NCBI RefSeq assembly: GCF_019203965.1
Contig: NZ_CP076448.1
Span: 2,061,001-2,125,000 of the forward strand
From: Elioraea tepida
GTDB lineage: Bacteria; Pseudomonadota; Alphaproteobacteria; Acetobacterales; Acetobacteraceae
Reading direction: 5' to 3'
DNA length: 64,000 nucleotides
Shown: in pieces, positions 47,601 to 53,855 of the stretch
Numbering within the stretch: the stretch's first letter is position 1
How the letters are laid out: every line of letters starts with the position of its first letter
Program-made: the position numbers and the translations under genes
The notes under the pieces: generated by a model
Seen by the model: the letters and a program-made list of their open reading frames with translations, nothing else
Databases searched by the model: none
What the model was told of the DNA's origin: nothing

Positions 47601-48547
47601 ACATGGAACGTGACGCGGACCGTCACGTCCGGCCCGGGCGCGCCGAGCACAGGGTCAGCGAAGCGAACGATCAGGTCGTTCGTATCCGGATCGAAATCGA
47701 TGCTTCCCGCCGGGCCGGAGGTGATGGTCGCACCCGTGACGACGATGCCGTCCGGGAGCCGGTCGGTCAGCACGAGATCGGTGAGCGTCTGGCCGGCGGC
47801 GATGTCGAGTGAGAGCGTGTAGGCGCGCGGGAAGTTCGGGCCGGTGGCCGTCTCCCCGTCCGGTCCATCAAAGGACTTCGAGAGGCTGAGCAGGGTCGGG
47901 GTAAGTGTTGTGCTTGCCACAGGACCGAGCAGAGGCGGGTCGGCGGCCGGGTTGTTCAGCGCATCGCGCCCCAAAGCGAACCCGGCAACGGCGGTGATCG
48001 GCAGGGCGACGCCCGCATCCGCCAAGCTCGACACCTCGAGCCGAACGCTGATCTGCTGCGCCGTCTGGTCGGGCGTGAAGGAACCGAAGGGAAGCTGGAG
48101 CACGACGAGCTCGTCGCCCGGGCCGAGCCCGTAATCGGCCGCGCGCACGACGCGGAGCTCTCCGGTCGCGTCACGCGCGAAGGGGTGCACCGCCTCGCCA
48201 TTGACGTCGAACTCGAGAACGGTCGCGGCAACCGGGCTGCCGAGATAGGTCGCGGAGAGGAAACGGATCCCGTCGTTCTCGAACGGCGCGTCGCTTCCCG
48301 GGCCCGCGCCGTCGGCGCCGTTCTTCGGCAGAACGAGGTCGATATAGGGCGCGTAGCCGACGTCGCTTCCGGGCGAGGCATCGGGCTGGTTGTCGAAGGT
48401 CAACGTGAGCGTGGCGGTGCCGCCGAGCGTCACCTCCGCCGGGCCGCTGATCGCGACCACCGGCTGGGCGGCGAGCATGATGCGCTCCTCAAGCACCTCG
48501 AAGGCCGGAACGGTGCAGGGAGGTCTGCTGAACGGCCACCAGCGCAT
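38687..48547 (-). CDS. Giant tandem-repeat surface protein with LEPR-XLL-like N-terminus
   Basis: 3,286 residues from the ATG at 48547 (a TTG four codons earlier is possible). The N-terminus, MRWWPFSRPPCTVPAFEV then LEERIMLAA, resembles the LEPR-XLL motif found at the start of very large exported repeat proteins. There is no Sec signal peptide. About 970 residues of irregular DUF11/isopeptide-type beta domains follow, then seven ~300-residue units. Each unit is an A half (consensus STSLPETG ... DVAIGETVTYR ... LPxGL) and a B half (PxLxIEKSADR ... GDxVTYTL ... STAPAYDLVLSDLL). The C-terminal ~215 residues hold an Ig-like module and a unique tail. I see only one cysteine, near the N-terminus, few lysines, one calcium-loop-like DSNGDGRPD and no RTX nonapeptides. 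First gene of the six-gene operon; presumably a secreted adhesin or matrix protein. Confidence 0.85.
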   Translation of the reverse strand: MRWWPFSRPPCTVPAFEVLEERIMLAAQPVVAISGPAEVTLGGTATLTLTFDNQPDASPGSDVGYAPYIDLVLPKNGADGAGPGSDAPFENDGIRFLSATYLGSPVAATVLEFDVNGEAVHPFARDATGELRVVRAADYGLGPGDELVVLQLPFGSFTPDQTAQQISVRLEVSSLADAGVALPITAVAGFALGRDALNNPAADPPLLGPVASTTLTPTLLSLSKSFDGPDGETATGPNFPRAYTLSLDIAAGQTLTDLVLTDRLPDGIVVTGATITSGPAGSIDFDPDTNDLIVRFADPVLGAPGPDVTVRVTFHVGEFLEPGAPGTPVLDPATGAPRPLANELSATATWTPLDPRDPIATVTVDPPGPENVFIARALAVQKSVSVVGGGAPEPFDTLRWTLSAQVSDYFSFADLVLSDTLSDGQSVDPTSPSLVVREGGVVIHSGAFDPSNVTIIGNADGTTSVSFRIADELAFRGLDPELSGGRVGAPAGPTTLAVTFDSTVARYYADGRPLLQGDRLGNTAEIAGTIPGSGGTVTDAGAAGTALARGFGLAKSIYLVNGERPASPTPPVTNTDTITFRLQYTLPTGSANDFTLTDFLPLPIFRVVGDFGPLTFLDLRDDGTNPATLPPPGTAWWHPDETFDLANPVGYAGAPTLVLDPASNSVTFDFGSFHMEVPQTLKVDILFRLPVEGRPFGDNLFLTNLVTSREANTAGAVATGNAIAQLVLTQPALNVTKGVIGVATGQSVFPLSFDPAATGPVPFAPPGSAGAPFSGTITSAMLAEVPIDSDLAGVDAGDLVRFAIVVENTGRGIRGAHDILIRDTLSAGFEIPPGGLNLTVTRGDGVAIPFVLRGGGLFDPGGGIELLDPTDLDPTDPGGALARFTTEGEPGSPPTAPTGRNLALITYDLRVADAAQATGLVLTNTAEIARYAAVEGGDDFAVNLLPADRFDHATVVTGDPIIEKVLVSTSLPESADPFVLIGEEALFRVTLSLREGLTRDLVLADILPTTPGVLTLRDWTLVSLGSTISFTGSAPPVGVPQTGPITLPLGDTINLADNVVDARDRIVFEVRAAVLDVPQNSRGDVLVNTASATFTDAAGVTRSIADTESVTIAEPSLELTKTANRTTADGGDLITYTLLVTNPVGPAAAPVFDLTIRDLFDDPDLSLVGGSVTLGGTAAARASILLGNGQTDQSIRVFLPDLKPGETLSVTYRGRISDTVESGSTVLNTAIAQGDSAPGNVPGQRVHEDQSTATVRIAGPTLSKTVFSTSLADTGTSQGNPSLQDLAYGEEVTFRLTARFAEGTTLNARLVDLLPNTLPPLEVRSASIVSVGANLTAPGAVVGAAGALSNRNADPFNDTVTFTLGDVFNRPDGVSNANDTIVFEVTARLRGDLGAPAGAVLTNRGELVYRSEGTDRTISAQARVETVVPRLSIEKVADRLEADGGDIVTYTVRLRNLNVAFAGPAYDLVLSDLLEDPDLILVPGTVAVSGVPATILEGNGSGDATIRIGIDRLVAGETLTVTYQARIDESVIAGSRVDNVASFQGDTYPGLRAGEVVVRGADAERVRIGVPALEKEVFATSLPETGTSQFAPGRPDVAIGETVVFRLVLTLPEATNILLSLVDQMPAGPGVMEYLSYEILPLRATTNLSFVPGTETATVVDSNGDGRPDRLSIAFGTVTNASDNVVDENDQIVVLVTGRVVNDPANVSGRVLVNTAQSFLDMVPQAPATAALDVVEPELVIDKSSSRTSGDAGDRTTYTVVVAPAPGMTGPAYGVRLTDLLPPDMALVPGTVTTTAGTIVTGNGAGDATVVVDLPTLLPGASPVTIRFDAVLRDSVAPQQAIDNRVDVAYRSAPSFQRDYAASDTARIVVAMEPSISKAVVVTSLAETGFAFFDPLAPDVAIGETITYRIVATLAEGTQTLVLRDLLPGAGSPALANLRVLEARVDAIGANISGSALSVGDAGTVADNTVTFDFGTVVNPGDNVTDSRDQVAVVIRARVTDIPDNVAGRALRNDGEVQVGAPSDPSVRIVRTDRAVVDVVEPTLRIFKEPSVPTGDAGDEIEYRLTVVNVLGSTAPAYDLVLSDLLPAGMTLAAGSVTADRGTVMTGNTPGDTTIRIALGDDPLLPTDTSLTPTDDTRVVVTYRARLDDTVEPGEALVNDARFAALSAPPALAGEDVRSVAGATTATVTVLMPVTLTKAIVATSPELGSGAFDPENPDLAIGGTVTYRLTATLSEGTQRLVITDTLPEGLVFEEGRVVSVGSGLPPALAGVVPTVSGQEVRFDFGVVVNSGNNDPGDGTVAVEIVARVADTPSTLPGTVLANAGTATVSSPTDPGRPGGTEIDTARVVADVVAPALVLEKSDPGGFARPGETITYTLTLRHAPGSTAPAYDLVIADTLADEALSLVPGTVTTSAGTVVTGNDPGDTSVAVSVDELAVGEVVTVTFAARVAATAPTGATVLNTATAAFDTSPGPGGQPGSVTDTAAVPLAPGFAKTIVSTSIAETAADSVTVGERITYELVATLPQGTVGDLVISDLLPPGLVPLAATVVSVGSGITGGALAPGDSGTIAGQAVRFEFGTVVNASGPAIGAEDQVTVRIVAEVADIPAVRDGAILANDARLDYAIRGETGREEDRVAVLVVEPALAIGKTVDRPAGDAGDLFTFTVTITPSGSGPAFDIVVTDTLPFPLVVEPGSLATTLGTATVIGDTIRIDIPVLLPTDPAVIVTFQARFGESIEPGQIVTNNATVSYASSPGPIGRPGGDSASATLVGAFPIALEKTIVATSLPETGSDLFDPDRPDLAIGEVATYRIVATLGEGTQRVVITDTLPLGLVPETAVITAVGAGLPPGLVGTPGVIAGQSVSFDLGTIVAAGNNDPSDDTITIEITARVADVPSNQSGTLLANDAALTVTAPTAPGNPGGTLVAGASAGAEVVAPLLTIEKSADRPFALLGEPVTYTLVLAHGPGSTAPAYGVALGDTLAGTSLALVSGSVTTSFGTIESGNGAGDTAVRVTAPVLPLGQSMVVTFQAIPVASPPQGVVQNTGGFDAASAPGGPAGFVRPFAGSDTAAVVLNSFFLGGPLFGGLDALERFLSEATPPPRSAPPPVYSGTATPGAAISFVVRDATGAIVAQETRHADLGGNWLVAMPGLETAPAPKENTETLRASMPVAGGPIRNVNADLPSVTREPPPPSTTAAAAALSLTPQQGLATRLDAEADGADNTRLYFAGTGGSSTFATGPVDALGEASPGGIAALATAMPGVSRPFGLALNKFAMEFLANSTVPSGRLN
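39335..45665 (-). repeat. Seven tandem ~300-codon repeat units within the giant protein
   Basis: On the minus strand the units begin near 45665, 44779, 43849, 42939, 41979, 41091 and 40235, and the last ends near 39335, giving a period of 856-960 bp. Each begins with an EK..xSTSL-type strand (variants: STSLPES, STSLADTG, ATSLPETG, VTSLAETG, ATSPELG, STSIAETA, ATSLPETG). The repeats are divergent at DNA and protein level, so they are old duplications or kept apart by selection, not recent expansions. Boundaries are estimated by eye to about 20 bp. Confidence 0.8.
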
Positions 48548-48878
48548 GCCGAGAAACAAGCCGCGGGCCCTGCGTGACGCAACAGATTTTTTTACGACTT
48601 CTTAAGGATTGCGTGAGGTCGCGACCGGGGAAGCAGGCGGAGACCCGTGCGGGCGGCGCGCGTCACCTCCCTCGACGTTTCGGCTGCCGCGGAGGCGCTT
48701 TTCCCGGCGCATGCCATCGGCGTCATCGCCCGAGGCACCGCGATGGGGAGTGCAGGGGACGCGCCCCGGTGGCGTGCGGCACGCCGGCTCGGCCAGGCTG
48801 GCACTGCGCGGCGGGAGGAAGGAAGCGGGGGCCAAGACAGGCTCACCGCGAGCATCCCCACGCGAGGCCGATCGGCTC
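48548..48878. other. Gene-free region upstream of the giant-protein operon
   Basis: No convincing coding sequence is seen in these 331 bp; short frames here lack family features. The only notable element is an AT-rich island at about 48586-48610 (an A/T run plus CTTAAG) in otherwise very GC-rich DNA, about 45 bp before the giant-protein start. It is a plausible promoter or regulator site for the operon, but no clear -35/-10 pair can be assigned. Confidence 0.4.
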
Positions 48879-48953
48879 TGGTAGCGGCGGACGGATTTGA
48901 ACCGCCGACCAAGGGATTATGATTCCCCTGCTCTACCGCTGAGCTACGCCGCC
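48879..48953 (-). tRNA. tRNA-Met (anticodon CAT), elongator type
   Basis: 75 nt with CCA encoded. Read on the minus strand, the acceptor begins GGCGGCG and pairs with CGCCGCT before ACCA (first pair G-U). The D arm is TAGCTCAGCGGTAGAGCA, the anticodon loop is ATCATAA with CAT at 48919-48921, and the T arm includes GGTTCAAATCC. The anticodon stem lacks the three consecutive G-C pairs of initiator tRNA, and G1-U72 matches alphaproteobacterial elongator tRNA-Met, so it is assigned as elongator rather than fMet or Ile2. Confidence 0.92.
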
Positions 48954-49174
48954 ACCAGGGCGCGGGGGATAGACCCGAGGCCGCTTCGGTGTCAATCGGA
49001 AGCGGCGGCTTGGCTCCTCGATGGCGGCCCTGCCGCGCTCGGGGGTGTCGTTCCGCCATCCAGGCCGGCCGGGCGTCCGTTCGCGAACGCGGCCGCGCCC
49101 GCCCCCCGTCGGCGGTTGCCCATCGCCCGCGACTGCGTCGCGCGCCGGCGCCCGCGGTCCGCACACGCTCAGCT

Positions 49175-49561
49175 TCAGCCTGCCCGGCTCTTGAGGAAGG
49201 CGATCACGTCCTCCACCTGCGCCGGGTTCCGCAGGCCCGGGAAGGCCATGCTTCCGCGCGGCACCACCGCCTTCGGATTGGCGAGATAGGCGCGGAGGTT
49301 GTCCTCGGTCCAGACCAAGCCCTGCTCGCCGAGCTCCCGCATGTTGGCAGAATAGCGGAAGGTCCCGATCGAGGCGGCGCGCCGCCCGACCACACCGTGC
49401 AGATTGGGGCCGACGCCGTTTCGGCCGTCGTTCTCGATCACGTGGCAGGCGCGGCACTGGTTGAACACGCGCTGGCCGGACTCCGGGTCTCCTTCGGCGT
49501 GCAGCGGCGTGGTTGCGACGAGGGCGAGCAGGGCCGCAAGCAGGGGCAAGGAGCGCGTCAT
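49175..49561 (-). CDS. Class I c-type cytochrome (cytochrome c2-like)
   Basis: 128 residues from the ATG at 49561 (GGAG upstream). The signal peptide is MTRSLPLLAALLALVATTPL, cleaved near HAEG. Heme attachment is CRACH at residues 36-40 and the axial methionine is in GSMAFPGL. The rest has the mitochondrial-like cytochrome c pattern (GVGPNLHGVVGRRA, NLRAYLANPKAVVP). It is a periplasmic soluble electron carrier, typically between bc1 complex and oxidase. It lies between the tRNA and tyrS, not in an obvious respiratory operon. Confidence 0.93.
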   Translation of the reverse strand: MTRSLPLLAALLALVATTPLHAEGDPESGQRVFNQCRACHVIENDGRNGVGPNLHGVVGRRAASIGTFRYSANMRELGEQGLVWTEDNLRAYLANPKAVVPRGSMAFPGLRNPAQVEDVIAFLKSRAG

Positions 49562-49681
49562 CCTGGCTTCTCCGGACGTGGACGGAAGCGCGATTCTGCT
49601 CCCGTCCACCTCTCCGCGAGCAGGCCGGCGCGTGACGTCTCCGCCACGCTCCTCGCGCCGTCGCGATCAGCGCCTTGCCGC

Positions 49682-50920
49682 TCAGGCGGCGCGCACCAGC
49701 ACCTGGCGCTTGCGGCCGAGCGAGAGCCGCGCCGCTCCGTCCTCGGTCAGTGCGGCCGGGCCGATCACCGCCGCCTCGTCCGTCACCGGCGCGTCGTTGA
49801 GCCGCACGCCGCCGCCGCGGATCTGACGCCGCGCCTCGGCGTTGGAGGCGAGGCCGAAGGCGCGCGCGACCAGGGCGAAGGCTGCGATTCCGTCGGCGAG
49901 CTCGGGCACCACGACCACGGGAAGGCCTGCGGTGCTCTCGCCCGCGGCTGCCTTCGCCGCTGCCTCGGCCGCCGCGCGGCCGTGCAGGAGCGCGGTCGCC
50001 TCCGTCGCGAGCGTGATCTTCGCCGCGTTCAGCTCCGCTCCCTCGAGACGCTCGAGCCGGGCGATCTCCGCGATCGGCACCTCGGTGAACAGGCGGAGGA
50101 AGCGGCCCACGTCGGGGTCCTCGGTGTTACGCCAGAACTGCCAGTAGCCGAACGGGGAGAGGCGGTCGGCGTTCAGCCACACCGCGCCTTGGGCGGTCTT
50201 TCCCATCTTCTGCCCCGAGGCGGTGGTCAGAAGCGGCACGGTCAACCCGAACGCTTCGGCGCCGTCGGTGCGGCGAATCAGGTCCGCCCCCATGACGATG
50301 TTGCCCCACTGGTCCGACCCGCCCATCTGAACGACAACACCGTGCCGCCGGAAAAGCTCGCGGAAATCGTAGGCCTGAAGGATCATGTAGTTGAACTCGA
50401 GGAACGTCAGCGAGTGCTCGCGCTCGAGACGCTGCCGCACGCTGTCGAGCGTCAGCATGCGGTTGACCGAGACATGCACGCCGACGTCGCGCAGGAGCGG
50501 GATGTAGCGGAGCTCGTCGAGCCAGGTGGCGTTGTCGACCTCGATCGCCCCGGCAGGGCCGCCGCCGAAGTCAAGGAACTTCTCGAACGCGCCGCGTATG
50601 CCGCGCTTGTTCGCCTCGATCTGCTCATCCGTCAGAAGCGGGCGGCTCTCGTCGCGGAAGGACGGGTCGCCGATCCGGGTGGTGCCGCCGCCGATCAGAA
50701 CCACCGGGCGGTTGCCGGTCTTCTGCCAGAGCCTGAGCAGCATGATCGAGATCAGGTGCCCGACATGCAGGCTGTCGGCGGTGCAGTCATAGCCGACATA
50801 GGCCGCGAGCGGGCCGGCGGCGAGGCGCGCGTCGAGCCCGGCAAGGTCGGTGCACTGGTGCACGTAGCCGCGCTCCGAGGCGATGCGCAGGAAGTCCGAT
50901 CGCAGCGCGTCTGTGCTCAT
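49682..50920 (-). CDS. tyrS: Tyrosine--tRNA ligase
   Basis: 412 residues from the ATG at 50920 ([18 protein letters not shown]); the longer open frame upstream would run into the divergent anmK. Class I synthetase: the HIGH motif is HVGH at 52-55, the tyrosine-binding [10 protein letters not shown] is present and the KMSKS loop reads KMGKT, as in many bacterial TyrRS. The C-terminal S4 RNA-binding domain is visible ([20 protein letters not shown]). It attaches tyrosine to tRNA-Tyr. tyrS and anmK are divergent with 54 bp between starts, a common arrangement in alphaproteobacteria. Confidence 0.97.
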   Translation of the reverse strand: MSTDALRSDFLRIASERGYVHQCTDLAGLDARLAAGPLAAYVGYDCTADSLHVGHLISIMLLRLWQKTGNRPVVLIGGGTTRIGDPSFRDESRPLLTDEQIEANKRGIRGAFEKFLDFGGGPAGAIEVDNATWLDELRYIPLLRDVGVHVSVNRMLTLDSVRQRLEREHSLTFLEFNYMILQAYDFRELFRRHGVVVQMGGSDQWGNIVMGADLIRRTDGAEAFGLTVPLLTTASGQKMGKTAQGAVWLNADRLSPFGYWQFWRNTEDPDVGRFLRLFTEVPIAEIARLERLEGAELNAAKITLATEATALLHGRAAAEAAAKAAAGESTAGLPVVVVPELADGIAAFALVARAFGLASNAEARRQIRGGGVRLNDAPVTDEAAVIGPAALTEDGAARLSLGRKRQVLVRAA

Positions 50921-50974
50921 GGCGTGTCGGGGCGTGTCTTGCGGAACGGGGCGATCGCCTAGCACAGTCCCGCC

Positions 50975-52114
50975 ATGGCGGCAAAACCGCATGCGGCCGG
51001 ACGCGACCCATTCGGCTGGCATCTCGGCATGATGAGCGGCACCTCGCTCGACGGGGTGGATGCCGCCTTGGTCGAGACGGACGGGGAGCGCCTCGGCCGG
51101 CTCGGCGCCTCTCTCACTGTTCCGCTTCCGTCAGGCCTGCGGCGGCGCTTGCGCGCCTTGATGGAGAGGGCCGAGACGCTCGCGGCCGACGCCCCCGAGC
51201 TCGTTTCGGCGGAAGCCGAGCTCACCGTGCTTCATGCCGAGGCGGCGAAGGCGGTGATCGCGCGTGCGGGGGTCGCGGCCGGAGAGGTGCGCGCCATCGG
51301 CTTCCACGGCCAGACGCTGCTGCACCGGCCGAAGGCGCGGCGAACCTGGCAGATCGGCGATGCGCGGGCGCTCGCCGCCGCGACCGGCCTCCCGGTGGTG
51401 CACGACTTCCGCTCTGCCGATGTCGCGGCGGGAGGGGAGGGCGCGCCGCTCGTGCCGCTGTTCCACGCCGCTCTCCTCTGCCAAGCGGAGCGGCCGATCG
51501 CCGTTCTCAACCTCGGCGGGGTTGGGAACGTCACCTTCCTCGGCCTGGGCGGCGAGCTCCTCGCTTTCGACACCGGCCCAGGGAATGCCCTGCTCGATGA
51601 CTGGACGCTCCGGCACACGGGCCACGCCTATGATTCGGGCGGACGTCTTGCCGCCTCCGGCCGCGCCGACGAGGCCGTGCTCGAACGCCTTCTCGCCCAC
51701 CCGTATTTCGCCCGGACGCCGCCGAAGTCGCTTGACCGGCTCGATTTCCGCGAGGCCGCCGGGCAGGCGGGGCTCGATCGCCTCGCGCCAGCCGATGGTG
51801 CGGCGACGCTCGCCGCCTTCACCGCGCGCGCCGTGGCGGCCGCCCTGCCGCACCTGCCTTCTCCGCCGCGGCGCTGGGTCGTCTGCGGTGGCGGGCGCCA
51901 CAACCGGGCGATCCTGCGCTGCCTCGTCGAGGCCCTCGGGGCGCCAGTCAGCACCGCCGAGGACGAGGGCTGGGACGGGGATGCGATCGAGGCGCAGGCC
52001 TTCGCCTTCCTCGCTGCGCGAAGCCTGCGCGGCCTGCCGCTCAGCCTGCCCGGGACGACGGGCGTGCCGCGGCCAATGCCTGGGGGGCGGGTCGTCCTGC
52101 CCCACACCGCCTGA
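50975..52114 (+). CDS. anmK: Anhydro-N-acetylmuramic acid kinase
   Basis: 379 residues. AnmK hydrolyses and phosphorylates 1,6-anhydro-MurNAc to MurNAc-6-P in cell-wall recycling. The N-terminal phosphate motif is [37 protein letters not shown] and [13 protein letters not shown] are family signatures, and the C-terminal CGGGRHN closes the ATP site. The aspartate in SLDGVD is the expected catalytic base. The start at 50975 ([18 protein letters not shown]) is 54 bp from tyrS. A GC-rich hairpin just after the stop (52113-52145) may terminate it. Confidence 0.96.
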   Translation: MAAKPHAAGRDPFGWHLGMMSGTSLDGVDAALVETDGERLGRLGASLTVPLPSGLRRRLRALMERAETLAADAPELVSAEAELTVLHAEAAKAVIARAGVAAGEVRAIGFHGQTLLHRPKARRTWQIGDARALAAATGLPVVHDFRSADVAAGGEGAPLVPLFHAALLCQAERPIAVLNLGGVGNVTFLGLGGELLAFDTGPGNALLDDWTLRHTGHAYDSGGRLAASGRADEAVLERLLAHPYFARTPPKSLDRLDFREAAGQAGLDRLAPADGAATLAAFTARAVAAALPHLPSPPRRWVVCGGGRHNRAILRCLVEALGAPVSTAEDEGWDGDAIEAQAFAFLAARSLRGLPLSLPGTTGVPRPMPGGRVVLPHTA

Positions 52115-52145
52115 CGCCTCCGCGCCGGTTCGCGGCGGGGGCGTC
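52113..52145 (+). terminator. GC-rich hairpin after anmK, possible terminator
   Basis: GACGCC at the stop codon pairs with GGCGTC at 52140-52145, with an inner CCGCG/CGCGG stem. No U-tract follows, so intrinsic termination is doubtful; it sits between two convergent genes. Confidence 0.35.
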
Positions 52146-52222
52146 CCTCGCGAGGCCTGCCGGCGCCCCATCGAGCGCGCGAAGGAGGCCGACGCCCCGC
52201 GCTGCCGCCGCCGCGTGCCGGC

Positions 52223-52891
52223 TCAGTCCGCGGCGAGCTTGAGACGCTCGTCGCGGCCGAGAGCGAGGGTCAAGTGCTCCTCCGCCGCCTCCGCGAGACG
52301 GTCACAGTGGTCGACGAAGAAATGGTCGCAGTCCTCGAAGACCCGGTAGTCGATCCGGATCCCCTTCTGCGAGTTCAGCTTCGCCACGAGCTTGGCGACC
52401 GCGGGCTCGGGCACGATCTCGTCGCGCCCGCCCTGCACGATCAGGCCCGACTGCGGGCAGGGGGCGAGGAAGCCGAAGTCGAGGTGGTTCGCCGGCGGCG
52501 TGACCGAGATGAAGCCGCGCACCTCGGGCCGGCGCATCAGGAGCTGCATGCCGAGCCAGGCGCCCCACTGGTAGCCCGCCACCCAGACCGGACCGGAGTT
52601 CGGGTTGATCGCCTGCATCCAGTCGAGCGCGCCCGCGGCATCGGCAAGCTCCCCCACGCCGCCGTCATACCGCCCCTGGCTCTTGCCCACGCCACGCAGG
52701 TTCACGCGCATGACGGAGAAGCCAAGGCGCTGGAACACACCGTAGAGCGTGTAGACGACGCGGTTGTTCATCGTGCCGCCATGCAGCGGATGCGGATGCA
52801 GGACGAGCGCGATCGGCGCCCCGGGCTGCTTGGCATGATGATACCGCGCCTCCAGCCGGCCATCCGGCCCCTGGAACATTACCTCAGGCAT
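52223..52891 (-). CDS. Alpha/beta-hydrolase fold protein with Gln in place of the nucleophile Ser
   Basis: 222 residues of the COG2945-like alpha/beta superfamily. The oxyanion region is HPHPLHGGTMNN. The nucleophile elbow reads AGYQWGAWLGMQLL, where relatives have GxSxG; the codon for residue 108 is clearly CAG (Gln). The acid (GGRDEIVPE) and the histidine (DCDHFF) of the triad are retained. A cytoplasmic location is expected. Either catalysis has changed or the protein is a binding or pseudoenzyme form. It converges with anmK; the 251-bp region on its 5' side carries the IscR-like operator for the opposite strand. Confidence 0.85.
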   Translation of the reverse strand: MPEVMFQGPDGRLEARYHHAKQPGAPIALVLHPHPLHGGTMNNRVVYTLYGVFQRLGFSVMRVNLRGVGKSQGRYDGGVGELADAAGALDWMQAINPNSGPVWVAGYQWGAWLGMQLLMRRPEVRGFISVTPPANHLDFGFLAPCPQSGLIVQGGRDEIVPEPAVAKLVAKLNSQKGIRIDYRVFEDCDHFFVDHCDRLAEAAEEHLTLALGRDERLKLAAD

Positions 52892-52989
52892 GCTTCTCTT
52901 CGGCCCCCTATCCAGTGCGGCGCCCAGGCGGGCGCCGGGTGCGGCCCAGCGCGCTCCGCACGCTCGGGGAGGGACGGTGCCGGGCAGCC

Positions 52990-53014
52990 ATGGTTGACTG
53001 CCCCAGTCGGACTC
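52990..53014 (+). promoter_or_regulatory. IscR type-1-like operator upstream of cysE-iscR
   Basis: TTGACTG-CCC-CAGTCGG (52994-53010) fits the core YYGACTR-nnn-YAGTCRR of IscR type-1 sites, a perfect dyad; the central three bases are C instead of A/T. Holo-IscR with a 2Fe-2S cluster binds such sites to repress Fe-S genes, and iscR is the second gene downstream. The left half doubles as a -35 box (TTGACT). Confidence 0.65.
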
Positions 53015-53022
53015 CCTAGCCT
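52994..53022 (+). promoter_or_regulatory. Candidate sigma-70 promoter of the cysE-iscR operon
   Basis: TTGACT at 52994-52999 and TAGCCT at 53017-53022 are 17 bp apart. The -35 lies inside the IscR-like dyad, the geometry expected for direct repression. The leader to cysE would be about 115 nt. Confidence 0.5.
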
Positions 53023-53142
53023 CCCCCTCGCATGCGGGGCGCGCACCTCCGCAAGATAAGATATGGATCCCCCCGCGACGGCTGACGGCTCGCGAGGAAG
53101 CCGGGACTATAGTGAGCGACGCGCGCGAATGACACAGAAAAC

Positions 53143-53841
53143 GTGACGACGATGTTGCGGACCTGGGTTGAGGGAATCGATGCGATCATGGCCCGCGACC
53201 CGGCGGCCAGGTCCCGGCTCGAGGTCCTGCTCTGCTACCCCGGTCTGCACGCGGTGGCGATGCACCGTCTCGCGCACCGGTTGTGGAGGTGGCGGCTCCG
53301 CCTTCCTGCCCGGTTGCTCTCCCACATCGCGCGGATGCTTACGGGGATCGAGATCCACCCTGGCGCGCGGATCGGTCGGCGGCTCGTGATCGACCATGGC
53401 GACGGTGTGGTGATCGGCGAGACAGCGGAGCTCGGCGATGACATCCTGATCTACCACCAGGTCACCCTCGGCGGCACCTCGCTCGTTGCCGGCAAGCGCC
53501 ACCCCACCATCGGCAACGGGGTCATCCTCGGCGCCGGAGCGAAAGTGCTCGGGCCGATCCTGGTCGGCGATGGCGCGCGCGTCGGCGCCAATGCGGTGGT
53601 GGTGTCCGACGTCCCTGCCGGGGCGACCGTCGTCGGCATCCCTGCCCGTCCGGTCGAGCGGCGGCCCGCCGGGGCTGACCTTTTGCCCTACGGCACGCCC
53701 TGCGACGAGACGCTCGACCCTGCCCTGCGCAGCATTGAGCAGCTGCGGGCCGAGATCGCCGGCCTTTCGGCGAGGCTCGCCGCCCTCGAGGCCGGGCAGC
53801 GCGGGGCGCGCGCGCCCGCTCCGTCTGGCGAGAGCGGTTAG
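53143..53841 (+). CDS. cysE: Serine O-acetyltransferase
   Basis: 232 residues from GTG 53143; the ATG three codons later (53152) is equally possible since neither has a clear ribosome site. It acetylates serine for cysteine synthesis. A short helical N-terminal part precedes the left-handed beta-helix of hexapeptide repeats, with [30 protein letters not shown] and [19 protein letters not shown]. The active-site His and the coenzyme A loop are in these motifs. The C-terminal 50 residues form a coiled-coil-like extension unusual for the short (EpsC-like) form. First gene of the Fe-S/sulfur operon, feeding cysteine to the desulfurases. Confidence 0.94.
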   Translation: MTTMLRTWVEGIDAIMARDPAARSRLEVLLCYPGLHAVAMHRLAHRLWRWRLRLPARLLSHIARMLTGIEIHPGARIGRRLVIDHGDGVVIGETAELGDDILIYHQVTLGGTSLVAGKRHPTIGNGVILGAGAKVLGPILVGDGARVGANAVVVSDVPAGATVVGIPARPVERRPAGADLLPYGTPCDETLDPALRSIEQLRAEIAGLSARLAALEAGQRGARAPAPSGESG

Positions 53842-53855
53842 CGGGCGAGGGCGGC

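Noticed and set aside
38687-48547. RTX toxin or RTX adhesin
   Set aside because: No GGxGxDxLx nonapeptide repeats and no C-terminal RTX block; repeats are DUF11/isopeptide-like beta modules.
48602-48922. Small open frames upstream of the giant gene
   Set aside because: They overlap each other and the tRNA, have no family features, and one ends in the typical false translation of a tRNA.
48879-48953. tRNA as attachment site of an integrated element carrying the giant operon
   Set aside because: No integrase and no repeated tRNA 3' end is seen on the other side of the operon within the window; base composition is unchanged.
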